Positions 1 through 11,100 of a stretch of DNA of 64,000 nt are shown here, piece by piece. The notes under the pieces are model-generated. The model was given only the letters and a program-made list of their open reading frames with translations, was not told where the DNA came from and did no database searches. Each line of letters begins with the position of its first letter. The first letter of the stretch is position 1. The position numbers were made by a program, and so were the translations under genes. Source of the DNA: Ctena decussata (taxonomy: Eukaryota > Mollusca > Bivalvia > Lucinida > Lucinidae); assembly GCA_963989385.1 (NCBI GenBank), contig OZ022503.1, positions 67,740,123 through 67,804,122 on the forward strand. The letters run 5' to 3'.

Positions 1-200
1 NNNNNNNNNNNNNNNNNNNNNNNNNNNNNNNNNNNNNNNNNNNNNNNNNNNNNNNNNNNNNNNNNNNNNNNNNNNNNNNNNNNNNNNNNNNNNNNNNNNN
101 NNNNNNNNNNNNNNNNNNNNNNNNNNNNNNNNNNNNNNNNNNNNNNNNNNNNNNNNNNNNNNNNNNNNNNNNNNNNNNNNNNNNNNNNNNNNNNNNNNNN
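1..200. other. Assembly gap (run of N)
   Basis: All 200 bases are N. The first real base (201) already lies inside satellite sequence, so the contig starts within the array rather than at its edge. The gap touches the window start, so its true length is unknown. If it is exactly 200 N, that would fit a fixed-size placeholder from a scaffolder (inference). Confidence 0.99.
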
Positions 201-201
201 T

Positions 202-263
202 CACAATTTGGGCTACACGTTCGGGACGATTCGTGACCTTAGGTGACTTGCACAATTCGGGCT
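202..263 (+). repeat. Local 13-bp direct repeat within the monomer
   Basis: CACAATTTGGGCT at 202-214 and CACAATTCGGGCT at 251-263 match at 12 of 13 bases, 49 bp apart. Both occur in each monomer. They suggest a small internal duplication in the ancestral unit. Confidence 0.7.
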
Positions 264-496
264 GAAACTAGTGCCAAATGAGAGGGTTGGGATAAACATT
301 CAATTGACCATATGTGCCAAAAATTCTCGTTCTTTAGTTTTCGAGTTATAGCCCCTGGAAGTCGAAAACTGCACGACTTTGCCCTCGAATATCTCGACAA
401 CGGAGAAAGGAGAATTTCAGGGCATTTTCTCCCAAGAAATATATGGGAATTATCTGTAATTTAGCACAGTTTCAGAACGATTCGTGAAAGTCACCT
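226..496. repeat. Paired direct (ACGATTCGTGA) and inverted (AGGTGACTT / AAGTCACCT) elements
   Basis: ACGATTCGTGA occurs at 226-236 and 477-487 in direct orientation, 251 bp apart. Close behind each copy sits one arm of a perfect 9-bp inverted repeat: AGGTGACTT at 241-249 and AAGTCACCT at 488-496. The arrangement repeats in each monomer. GTGATTT copies (M19, M22, M29, M71) break the left arm. A function is unknown. Confidence 0.6.
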
Positions 497-524
497 TTTA
501 AGAATAACTTCCACTGCAGGCCCA

Positions 525-534
525 TATATAAAAG
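525..534 (+). promoter_or_regulatory. TATA-box-like motif TATATAAAAG, present in every monomer
   Basis: The sequence matches the eukaryotic TATA consensus TATAWAAR (TATAAAAG) and lies at p325-334 of each copy; the example coordinates are in M1. The overlapping minus-strand frame keeps the same residues here in all 80 copies, consistent with the motif being intact throughout. Satellites are often transcribed in other species, so a weak RNA polymerase II start roughly 30 bp downstream (around 555-565) is possible. Nothing else in the sequence shows promoter activity, and AT-rich repeats make such motifs by chance. Confidence 0.3.
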
Positions 535-637
535 TTTGCTCCTTTATTACTCTGCACATGGACAATTATTTGCGCTGTTATTTGCCCCAGGCATGTACCT
601 ATGTAATTACCGTTTACAGTGTAAAGATGGATGTTAT

Positions 638-650
638 CGGTCGCTGACCG
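638..650. repeat. Short inverted repeat CGGTC-gct-GACCG containing the main polymorphic site
   Basis: A perfect 5-bp stem with a 3-nt loop at p438-450. The most frequent polymorphism of the array, C or A at p448 (648 here), is the middle base of the right arm. Copies with C (23 of 80: M1-M6, M8, M11, M12, M16, M20, M23, M25, M27, M37, M63, M64, M67, M69, M72, M75, M77, M78) keep the stem; the 57 A copies break it. M37 alters the loop instead (TCT). Confidence 0.75.
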
Positions 651-996
651 TCGGAGCAGTAGGCGTTTAATGCATTTTCCCATAGGGTCCAATGCAAAAT
701 TGACACCTCATTTTCTCCATTCTCAAGAGCTTTGAGTCTCTGCAAAACATATACATGTGTAGACACAAATAAGTGAAATAGAATGAAGGCTATTTCAGCT
801 TTAGCTTTTATTCCGTTTGGGAGCTAAAGTCGCACAAACTTTTGTTTACAAAAATTTCGATGACCTATAGTTCGCAAGTTATGCAATCAGTTGACATAAG
901 ATTGTGCATGCATGTAGACATGTTAATGACCTTTATATATGCCAAGTTTCAGATGGCTACCTACTCATACAAGCAAGCAGTAGCGGTTTGAAATTT

Positions 997-1793
997 TCAC
1001 AATTTGGGCTACACGTTCGGGACGATTCGTGACCTTAGGTGACTTGCACAATTCGGGCTGAAACTAGTGCCAAATGAGAGGGTTGGGATAAACATTCAAT
1101 TGACCATATGTGCCAAAAATTCTCGTTCTTTAGTTTTCGAGTTATAGCCCCTGGAAGTCGAAAACTGCACGACTTTGCCCTCGAATATCTCGACAACGGA
1201 GAAAGGAGAATTTCAGGGCATTTTCTCCCAAGAAATATATGGGAATTATCTGTAATTTAGCACAGTTTCAGAACGATTCGTGAAAGTCACCTTTTAAGAA
1301 TAACTTCCACTGCAGGCCCATATATAAAAGTTTGCTCCTCTATTACTCTGCACATGGACAATTATTTGCGCTGTTATTTGCCCCAGGCATGTACCTATGT
1401 AATTACCGTTTACAGTGTAAAGATGGATGTTATCGGTCGCTGACCGTCGGAGCAGTAGGCGTTTAATGCATTTTCCCATAGGGTCCAATGCAAAATTGAC
1501 ACCTCATTTTCTCCATTCTTCAAGAGCTTTGAGTCTCTGCAAAACATATACATGTGTAGACACAAATAAGTGAAATTAAAAGAAGGCTATTTCAGCTTTA
1601 GCTTTTATTCCGTTTGGGAGCTAAAGTCGCACAAACTTTTGTTTACAAAAATTTCGATGGCCTATAGTTCGCAAGTTATGCAATCAGTTGACATAAGATT
1701 GTGCATGCATGTAGACATGTTAATGACCTTTATATATGCCAAGTTTCAGATGGCTACCTACTCATACAAGCAAGCAGTAGCGGTTTGAAATTT
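997..1793 (+). repeat. Variant monomer M2 with private changes
   Basis: Besides the extra T of the dimer family, M2 reads GAAATTAAAAGAAGG around 1573-1587 where other copies read GAAATAGAATGAAGG, and has a T-to-C change at about 1339. The first cluster removes an in-frame stop and makes a chance 72-codon plus-strand frame (1570-1788). That frame exists in no other copy and is not a gene. Confidence 0.85.
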
Positions 1794-4700
1794 TCACAAT
1801 TTGGGCTACACGTTCGGGACGATTCGTGACCTTAGGTGACTTGCACAATTCGGGCTGAAACTAGTGCCAAATGAGAGGGTTGGGATAAACATTCAATTGA
1901 CCATATGTGCCAAAAATTCTCGTTCTTTAGTTTTCGAGTTATAGCCCCTGGAAGTCGAAAACTGCACGACTTTGCCCTCGAATATCTCGACAACGGAGAA
2001 AGGAGAATTTCAGGGCATTTTCTCCCAAGAAATATATGGGAATTATCTGTAATTTAGCACAGTTTCAGAACGATTCGTGAAAGTCACCTTTTAAGAATAA
2101 CTTCCACTGCAGGCCCATATATAAAAGTTTGCTCCTTTATTACTCTGCACATGGACAATTATTTGCGCTGTTATTTGCCCCAGGCATGTACCTATGTAAT
2201 TACCGTTTACAGTGTAAAGATGGATGTTATCGGTCGCTGACCGTCGGAGCAGTAGGCGTTTAATGCATTTTCCCATAGGGTCCAATGCAAAATTGACACC
2301 TCATTTTCTCCATTCTCAAGAGCTTTGAGTCTCTGCAAAACATATACATGTGTAGACACAAATAAGTGAAATAGAATGAAGGCTATTTCAGCTTTAGCTT
2401 TTATTCCGTTTGGGAGCTAAAGTCGCACAAACTTTTGTTTACAAAAATTTCGATGGCCTATAGTTCGCAAGTTATGCAATCAGTTGACATAAGATTGTGC
2501 ATGCATGTAGACATGTTAATGACCTTTATATATGCCAAGTTTCAGATGGCTACCTACTCATACAAGCAAGCAGTAGCGGTTTGAAATTTTCACAATTTGG
2601 GCTACACGTTCGGGACGATTCGTGACCTTAGGTGACTTGCACAATTCGGGCTGAAACTAGTGCCAAATGAGAGGGTTGGGATAAACATTCAATTGACCAT
2701 ATGTGCCAAAAATTCTCGTTCTTTAGTTTTCGAGTTATAGCCCCTGGAAGTCGAAAACTGCACGACTTTGCCCTCGAATATCTCGACAACGGAGAAAGGA
2801 GAATTTCAGGGCATTTTCTCCCAAGAAATATATGGGAATTATCTGTAATTTAGCACAGTTTCAGAACGATTCGTGAAAGTCACCTTTTAAGAATAACTTC
2901 CACTGCAGGCCCATATATAAAAGTTTGCTCCTTTATTACTCTGCACATGGACAATTATTTGCGCTGTTATTTGCCCCAGGCATGTACCTATGTAATTACC
3001 GTTTACAGTGTAAAGATGGATGTTATCGGTCGCTGACCGTCGGAGCAGTAGGCGTTTAATGCATTTTCCCATAGGGTCCAATGCAAAATTGACACCTCAT
3101 TTTCTCCATTCTTCAAGAGCTTTGAGTCTCTGCAAAACATATACATGTGTAGACACAAATAAGTGAAATAGAATGAAGGCTATTTCAGCTTTAGCTTTTA
3201 TTCCGTTTGGGAGCTAAAGTCGCACAAACTTTTGTTTACAAAAATTTCGATGGCCTATAGTTCGCAAGTTATGCAATCAGTTGACATAAGATTGTGCATG
3301 CATGTAGACATGTTAATGACCTTTATATATGCCAAGTTTCAGATGGCTACCTACTCATACAAGCAAGCAGTAGCGGTTTGAAATTTTCACAATTTGGGCT
3401 ACACGTTCGGGACGATTCGTGACCTTAGGTGACTTGCACAATTCGGGCTGAAACTAGTGCCAAATGAGAGGGTTGGGATAAACATTCAATTGACCATATG
3501 TGCCAAAAATTCTCGTTCTTTAGTTTTCGAGTTATAGCCCCTGGAAGTCGAAAACTGCACGACTTTGCCCTCGAATATCTCGACAACGGAGAAAGGAGAA
3601 TTTCAGGGCATTTTCTCCCAAGAAATATATGGGAATTATCTGTAATTTAGCACAGTTTCAGAACGATTCGTGAAAGTCACCTTTTAAGAATAACTTCCAC
3701 TGCAGGCCCATATATAAAAGTTTGCTCCTTTATTACTCTGCACATGGACAATTATTTGCGCTGTTATTTGCCCCAGGCATGAACCTATGTAATTATCGTT
3801 TACAGTGTAAAGATGGATGTTATCGGTCGCTGACCGTCGGAGCAGTAGGCGTTTAATGCATTTTCCCATAGGGTCCAATGCAAAATTGACACCTCATTTT
3901 CTCCATTCTCAAGAGCTTTGAGTCTCTGCAAAACATATACATGTGTAGACACAAATAAGTGAAATAGAATGAAGGCTATTTCAGCTTTAGCTTTTATTCC
4001 GTTTGGGAGCTAAAGTCGCACAAACTTTTGTTTACAAAAATTTCGATGGCCTATAGTTCGCAAGTTATGCAATCAGTTGACATAAGATTGTGCATGCATG
4101 TAGACATGTTAATGACCTTTATATATGCCAAGTTTCAGATGGCTACCTACTCATACAAGCAAGCAGTAGCGGTTTGAAATTTTCACAATTTGGGCTACAC
4201 GTTCGGGACGATTCGTGACCTTAGGTGACTTGCACAATTCGGGCTGAAACTAGTGCCAAATGAGAGGGTTGGGATAAACATTCAATTGACCATATGTGCC
4301 AAAAATTCTCGTTCTTTAGTTTTCGAGTTATAGCCCCTGGAAGTCGAAAACTGCACGACTTTGCCCTCGAATATCTCGACAACGGAGAAAGGAGAATTTC
4401 AGGGCATTTTCTCCCAAGAAATATATGGGAATTATCTGTAATTTAGCACAGTTTCAGAACGATTCGTGAAAGTCACCTTTTAAGAATAACTTCCACTGCA
4501 GGCCCATATATAAAAGTTTGCTCCTTTATTACTCTGCACATGGACAATTATTTGCGCTGTTATTTGCCCCAGGCATGTACCTATGTAATTACCGTTTACA
4601 GTGTAAAGATGGATGTTATCGGTCGCTGACCGTCGGAGCAGTAGGCGTTTAATGCATTTTCCCATAGGGTCCAATGCAAAATTGACACCTCATTTTCTCC

Positions 4701-4979
4701 ATTCTTCAAGAGCTTTGAGTCTCTGCAAAACATATACATGTGTAGACACAAATAAGTGAAATAGAATGAAGGCTATTTCAGCTTTAGCTTTTATTCCGTT
4801 TGGGAGCTAAAGTCGCACAAACTTTTGTTTACAAAAATTTCGATGGCCTATAGTTCGCAAGTTATGCAATCAGTTGACATAAGATTGTGCATGCATGTAG
4901 ACATGTTAATGACCTTTATATATGCCAAGTTTCAGATGGCTACCTACTCATACAAGCAAGCAGTAGCGGTTTGAAATTT

Positions 4980-7900
4980 TCACAATTTGGGCTACACGTT
5001 CGGGACGATTCGTGACCTTAGGTGACTTGCACAATTCGGGCTGAAACTAGTGCCAAATGAGAGGGTTGGGATAAACATTCAATTGACCATATGTGCCAAA
5101 AATTCTCGTTCTTTAGTTTTCGAGTTATAGCCCCTGGAAGTCGAAAACTGCACGACTTTGCCCTCGAATATCTCGACAACGGAGAAAGGAGAATTTCAGG
5201 GCATTTTCTCCCAAGAAATATATGGGAATTATCTGTAATTTAGCACAGTTTCAGAACGATTCGTGAAAGTCACCTTTTAAGAATAACTTCCACTGCAGGC
5301 CCATATATAAAAGTTTGCTCCTTTATTACTCTGCACATGGACAATTATTTGCGCTGTTATTTGCCCCAGGCATGTACCTATGTAATTACCGTTTACAGTG
5401 TAAAGATGGATGTTATCGGTCGCTGAACGTCGGAGCAGTAGGCGTTTAATGCATTTTCCCATAGGGTCCAATGCAAAATTGACACCTCATTTTCTCCATT
5501 CTCAAGAGCTTTGAGTCTCTGCAAAACATATACATGTGTAGACACAAATAAGTGAAATAGAATGAAGGCTATTTCAGCTTTAGCTTTTATTCCGTTTGGG
5601 AGCTAAAGTCGCACAAACTTTTGTTTACAAAAATTTCGATGGCCTATAGTTCGCAAGTTATGCAATCAGTTGACATAAGATTGTGCATGCATGTAGACAT
5701 GTTAATGACCTTTATATATGCCAAGTTTCAGATGGCTACCTACTCATACAAGCAAGCAGTAGCGGTTTGAAATTTTCACAATTTGGGCTACACGTTCGGG
5801 ACGATTCGTGACCTTAGGTGACTTGCACAATTCGGGCTGAAACTAGTGCCAAATGAGAGGGTTGGGATAAACATTCAATTGACCATATGTGCCAAAAATT
5901 CTCGTTCTTTAGTTTTCGAGTTATAGCCCCTGGAAGTCGAAAACTGCACGACTTTGCCCTCGAATATCTCGACAACGGAGAAAGGAGAATTTCAGGGCAT
6001 TTTCTCCCAAGAAATATATGGGAATTATCTGTAATTTAGCACAGTTTCAGAACGATTCGTGAAAGTCACCTTTTAAGAATAACTTCCACTGCAGGCCCAT
6101 ATATAAAAGTTTGCTCCTTTATTACTCTGCACATGGACAATTATTTGCGCTGTTATTTGCCCCAGGCATGTACCTATGTAATTACCGTTTACAGTGTAAA
6201 GATGGATGTTATCGGTCGCTGACCGTCGGAGCAGTAGGCGTTTAATGCATTTTCCCATAGGGTCCAATGCAAAATTGACACCTCATTTTCTCCTTTCTCA
6301 AGAGCTTTGAGTCTCTGCAAAACATATACATGTGTAGACACAAATAAGTGAAATAGAATGAAGGCTATTTTAGCTTTAGCTTTTATTCCGTTTGGGAGCT
6401 AAAGTCGCACAAACTTTTGTTTACAAAAATTTCGATGGCCTATAGTTCGCAAGTTATGCAATCAGTTGACATAAGATTGTGCATGCATGTAGATATGTTA
6501 ATGACCTTTATATATGCCAAGTTTCAGATGGCTACCTACTCATACAAGCAAGCAGTAGCGGTTTGAAATTTTCACAATTTGGGCTACACGTTCGGGACGA
6601 TTCGTGACCTTAGGTGACTTGCACAATTCGGGCTGAAACTAGTGCCAAATGAGAGGGTTGGGATAAACATTCAATTGACCATATGTGCCAAAAATTCTCG
6701 TTCTTTAGTTTTCGAGTTATAGCCCCTGGAAGTCGAAAACTGCACGACTTTGCCCTCGAATATCTCGACAACGGAGAAAGGAGAATTTCAGGGCATTTTC
6801 TCCCAAGAAATATATGGGAATTATCTGTAATTTAGCACAGTTTCAGAACGATTCGTGAAAGTCACCTTTTAAGAATAACTTCCACTGCAGGCCCATATAT
6901 AAAAGTTTGCTCCTTTATTACTCTGCACATGGACAATTATTTGCGCTGTTATTTGCCCCAGGCATGTACCTATGTAATTACCGTTTACAGTGTAAAGATG
7001 GATGTTATCGGTCGCTGAACGTCGGAGCAGTAGGCGTTTAATGCATTTTCCCATAGGGTCCAATGCAAAATTGACACCTCATTTTCTCCATTCTCAAGAG
7101 CTTTGAGTCTCTGCAAAACATATACATGTGTAGACACAAATAAGTGAAATAGAATGAAAGCTATTTCAGCTTTAGCTTTTATTCCGTTTGGGAGCTAAAG
7201 TCGCACAAACTTTTGTTTACAAAAATTTCGATGGCCTATAGTTCGCAAGTTATGCAATCAGTTGACATAAGATTGTGCATGCATGTAGACATGTTAATGA
7301 CCTTTATATATGCCAAGTTTCAGATGGCTACCTACTCATACAAGCAAGCAGTAGCGGTTTGAAATTTTCACAATTTGGGCTACACGTTCGGGACGATTCG
7401 TGACCTTAGGTGACTTGCACAATTCGGGCTGAAACTAGTGCCAAATGAGAGGGTTGGGATAAACATTCAATTGACCATATGTGCCAAAAATTCTCGTTCT
7501 TTAGTTTTCGAGTTATAGCCCCTGGAAGTCGAAAACTGCACGACTTTGCCCTCGAATATCTCGACAACGGAGAAAGGAGAATTTCAGGGCATTTTCTCCC
7601 AAGAAATATATGGGAATTATCTGTAATTTAGCACAGTTTCAGAACGATTCGTGAAAGTCACCTTTTAAGAATAACTTCCACTGCAGGCCCATATATAAAA
7701 GTTTGCTCCTTTATTACTCTGCACATGGACAATTATTTGCGCTGTTATTTGCCCCAGGCATGTACCTATGTAATTACCGTTTACAGTGTAAAGATGGATG
7801 TTATCGGTCGCTGAACGTCGGAGCAGTAGGCGTTTAATGCATTTTCCCATAGGGTCCAATGCAAAATTGACACCTCATTTTCTCCATTCTCAAGAGCTTT

Positions 7901-8163
7901 GAGTCTCTGCAAAACATATACATGTGTAGACACAAATAAGTGAAATAGAATGAAGGCTATTTCAGCTTTAGCTTTTATTCCGTTTGGGAGCTAAAGTCGC
8001 ACAAACTTTTGTTTACAAAAATTTCGATGGCCTATAGTTCGCAAGTTATGCAATCAGTTGACATAAGATTGTGCATGCATGTAGACATGTTAATGACCTT
8101 TATATATGCCAAGTTTCAGATGGCTACCTACTCATACAAGCAAGCAGTAGCGGTTTGAAATTT
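4980..8163 (+). repeat. Transition monomers M7-M10
   Basis: These four copies link the dimer zone to the left marker block. The p448 allele is A, C, A, A. M8 (5776-6571) carries private changes: CTCCTTTCTC for CTCCATTCTC, TTTTAGC for TTTCAGC, and GTAGATATG for GTAGACATG. M9 has AAAGC for AAGGC near 7158. No higher-order period was recognised. Confidence 0.8.
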
Positions 8164-11100
8164 TCACAATTTGGGCTACACGTTCGGGACGATTCGTGAC
8201 CTTAGGTGACTTGCACAATTCGGGCTGAAACTAGTGCCAAATGAGAGGGTTGGGATAAACATTCAATTGACCATATGTGCCAAAAATTCTCGTTCTTTAG
8301 TTTTCGAGTTATAGCCCCTGGAAGTCGAAAACTGCACGACTTTGCCCTCGAATATCTCGACAACGGAGAAAGGAGAATTTCAGGGCATTTTCTCCCAAGA
8401 AATATATGGGAATTATCTGTAATTTAGCACAGTTTCAGAACGATTCGTGAAAGTCACCTTTTAAGAATAACTTCCACTGCAGGCCCATATATAAAAGTTT
8501 GCTCCTTTATTACTCTGCACATGGACAATTATTTGCGCTGTTATTTGCCCCAGGCATGTACCTATGTAATTACCGTTTACAGTGTAAAGATGGATGTTAT
8601 CGGTCGCTGACCGTCGGAGCAGTAGGCGTTTAATGCATTTTCCCGTAGGGTCCAATGCAAAATTGACACCTCATTTTCTCCATTCTCAAGAGCTTTGAGT
8701 CTCTGCAAAACATATACATGTGTAGACACAAATAAGGGAAATAGAATGAAGGCTATTTCAGCTTTAGCTTTTATTCCGTTTGGGAGCTAAAGTCGCACAA
8801 ACTTTTGTTTATAAAAATTTCGATGGCCTATAGTTCGCAAGTTATGCAATCAGTTGACATAGGATTGTGCATGCATGTAGACATGTTAATGACCTTTATA
8901 TATGCCAAGTTTCAGATGGCTACCTACTCATACAAGCAAGCAGTAGCGGTTTGAAATTTTCACAATTTGGGCTACACGTTCGGGACGATTCGTGACCTTA
9001 GGTGACTTGCACAATTCGGGCTGAAACTAGTGCCAAATGAGAGGGTTGGGATAAACATTCAATTGACCATATGTGCCAAAAATTCTCGTTCTTTAGTTTT
9101 CGAGTTATAGCCCCTGGAAGTCGAAAACTGCACGACTTTGCCCTCGAATATCTCGACAACGGAGAAAGGAGAATTTCAGGGCATTTTCTCCCAAGAAATA
9201 TATGGGAATTATCTGTAATTTAGCACAGTTTCAGAACGATTCGTGAAAGTCACCTTTTAAGAATAACTTCCACTGCAGGCCCATATATAAAAGTTTGCTC
9301 CTTTATTACTCTGCACATGGACAATTATTTGCGCTGTTATTTGCCCCAGGCATGTACCTATGTAATTACCGTTTACAGTGTAAAGATGGATGTTATCGGT
9401 CGCTGACCGTCGGAGCAGTAGGCGTTTAATGCATTTTCCCATAGGGTCCAATGCAAAATTGACACCTCATTTTCTCCATTCTCAAGAGCTTTGAGTCTCT
9501 GCAAAACATATACATGTGTAGACACAAATAAGTGAAATAGAATGAAGGCTATTTCAGCTTTAGCTTTTATTCCGTTTGGGAGCTAAAGTCGCACAAACTT
9601 TTGTTTACAAAAATTTCGATGGCCTATAGTTCGCAAGTTATGCAATCAGTTGACATAAGATTGTGCATGCATGTAGACATGTTAATGACCTTTATATATG
9701 CCAAGTTTCAGATGGCTACCTACTCATACAAGCAAGCAGTAGCGGTTTGAAATTTTCACAATTTGGGCTACACGTTCGGGACGATTCGTGACCTTAGGTG
9801 ACTTGCACAATTCGGGCTGAAACTAGTGCCAAATGAGAGGGTTGGGATAAACATTCAATTGACCATATGTGCCAAAAATTCTCGTTCTTTAGTTTTCGAG
9901 TTATAGCCCCTGGAAGTCGAAAACTGCACGACTTTGCCCTCGAATATCTCGACAACGGAGAAAGGAGAATTTCAGGGCATTTTCTCCCAAGAAATATATG
10001 GGAATTATCTGTAATTTAGCACAGTTTCAGAACGATTCGTGAAAGTCACCTTTTAAGAATAACTTCCACTGCAGGCCCATATATAAAAGTTTGCTCCTTT
10101 ATTACTCTGCACATGGACAATTATTTGCGCTGTTATTTGCCCCAGGCATGTACCTATGTAATTACCGTTTACAGTGTAAAGATGGATGTTATCGGTCGCT
10201 GAACGTCGGAGCAGTAGGCGTTTAATGCATTTTCCCATAGGGTCCAATGCAAAATTGACACCTCATTTTCTCCATTCTCAAGAGCTTTGAGTCTCTGCAA
10301 AACATATACATGTGTAGACACAAATAAGTGAAATAGAATGAAGGCTATTTCAGCTTTAGCTTTTATTCCGTTTGGGAGCTAAAGTCGCACAAACTTTTGT
10401 TTACAAAAATTTCGATGGCCTATAGTTCGCAAGTTATGCAATCAGTTGACATAAGATTGTGCATGCATGTAGACATGTTAATGACCTTTATATATGCCAA
10501 GTTTCAGATGGCTACCTACTCATACAAGCAAGCAGTAGCGGTTTGAAATTTTCACAATTTGGGCTACACGTTCGGGACGATTCGTGACCTTAGGTGACTT
10601 GCACAATTCGGGCTGAAACTAGTGCCAAATGAGAGGGTTGGGATAAACATTCAATTGACCATATGTGCCAAAAATTCTCGTTCTTTAGTTTTCGAGTTAT
10701 AGCCCCTGGAAGTCGAAAACTGCACGACTTTGCCCTCGAATATCTCGACAACGGAGAAAGGAGAATTTCAGGACATTTTCTCCCAAGAAATATATGGGAA
10801 TTATCTGTAATTTAGCACAGTTTCAGAACGATTCGTGAAAGTCACCTTTTAAGAATAACTTCCACTGCAGGCCCATATATAAAAGTTTGCTCCTTTATTA
10901 CTCTGCACATGGACAATTATTTGCGCTGTTATTGGCCCCAGGCATGTACCTATGTAATTACCGTTTACAGTGTAAAGATGGATGTTATCGGTCGCTGAAC
11001 GTCGGAGCAGTAGGCGTTTAATGCATTTTCCCATAGGGTCCAATGCAAAATTGACACCTCATTTTCTCCATTCTCAAGAGCTTTGAGTCTCTGCAAAACA

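Larger units (their letters stand above)
498..692 (-). other. Recurrent 64-codon open frame, one per monomer; probably not a gene
   Basis: The same minus-strand frame (example in M1) is open from ATG to stop in all 80 copies, at p298-492. It begins MDPMGKCIKRLL and ends CSGSYS. I recognise no domain, signal peptide, catalytic motif or family. Persistence is expected because the copies are nearly identical. The variation argues against coding selection: I count eleven distinct amino-acid-changing substitutions (in M2, M5 twice, M11/M63, M14, M16, M24/M73, M28, M33, M37, M40) against one silent site, the p448 C/A polymorphism (CGG/CGT, Arg). No stop or frameshift is present, but with so few mutations that is weak evidence. 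Coding is not excluded without expression data. Confidence 0.8.
318..882 (+). repeat. Two diverged related elements about two-thirds of a monomer apart
   Basis: An element starting CAAAAATT and ending TAGTTTTCGAGTTAT (318-349) resembles one starting CAAAAATT and ending TAGTTCGCAAGTTAT (849-882). The 15-base ends (335-349 and 868-882) match at 12 positions. The offset of 531-533 bp forward, or about 264 bp the other way round the unit, is near 2/3 and 1/3 of 796. The monomer may descend from a smaller unit, but I did not find a convincing third copy. Confidence 0.4.
201..996 (+). repeat. Reference monomer M1 (796 bp) with internal map
   Basis: M1 serves as the positional reference; p is position within the monomer. 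Landmarks in order: a 13-bp near-repeat pair (p2 and p51); a variable base p101 in a CAATTG site; an A-tract followed by TAGTT and AGTTAT (p118-149); CTGCAG (p314); a TATA-like box (p325-334); a 5-bp hairpin (p438-450) containing the most polymorphic base, p448; a variable base p562; a second A-tract/TAGTT/AGTTAT element (p649-682); and TGCATGCATG-like alternating sequence near p707. M1 has one private change near position 866, where most copies read TCGATGGCC and M1 reads TCGATGACC. No coding feature is supported in it. Confidence 0.95.
201..4979 (+). repeat. Dimeric higher-order repeat zone, M1-M6 (3 x 1593 bp)
   Basis: Every second monomer (M2, M4, M6) has one extra T in the CCATTCTCAAG stretch, reading CCATTCTTCAAG, which makes it 797 bp; M1, M3 and M5 lack it. 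The repeating unit is therefore a 1593-bp dimer, seen three times (201-1793, 1794-3386, 3387-4979). All six copies carry the C allele at p448, unlike most of the array. M5 adds two private changes near 3782 and 3795. No copy after M6 has the extra T, so the dimer family ends here; it may continue upstream behind the gap. Confidence 0.93.

Noticed and set aside
498..692. The 64-codon minus-strand frame in each monomer as a real, amplified gene family
   Set aside because: It is conserved only as much as the rest of the monomer, its changes are nearly all amino-acid-altering (about 11 to 1 silent), and it has no recognisable domain. Kept in the feature list only as a described open frame.
201..996. 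Mammalian-type CENP-B box
   Set aside because: I checked TTCG sites in M1 for the core TTCGnnnnAnnCGGG on the plus strand and for its complement. The nearest, TTCGAGTTATAGCCC, fails in the last four bases.
1570..1788. 72-codon plus-strand frame
   Set aside because: Created by private changes in M2 that remove a stop; absent from all other copies.
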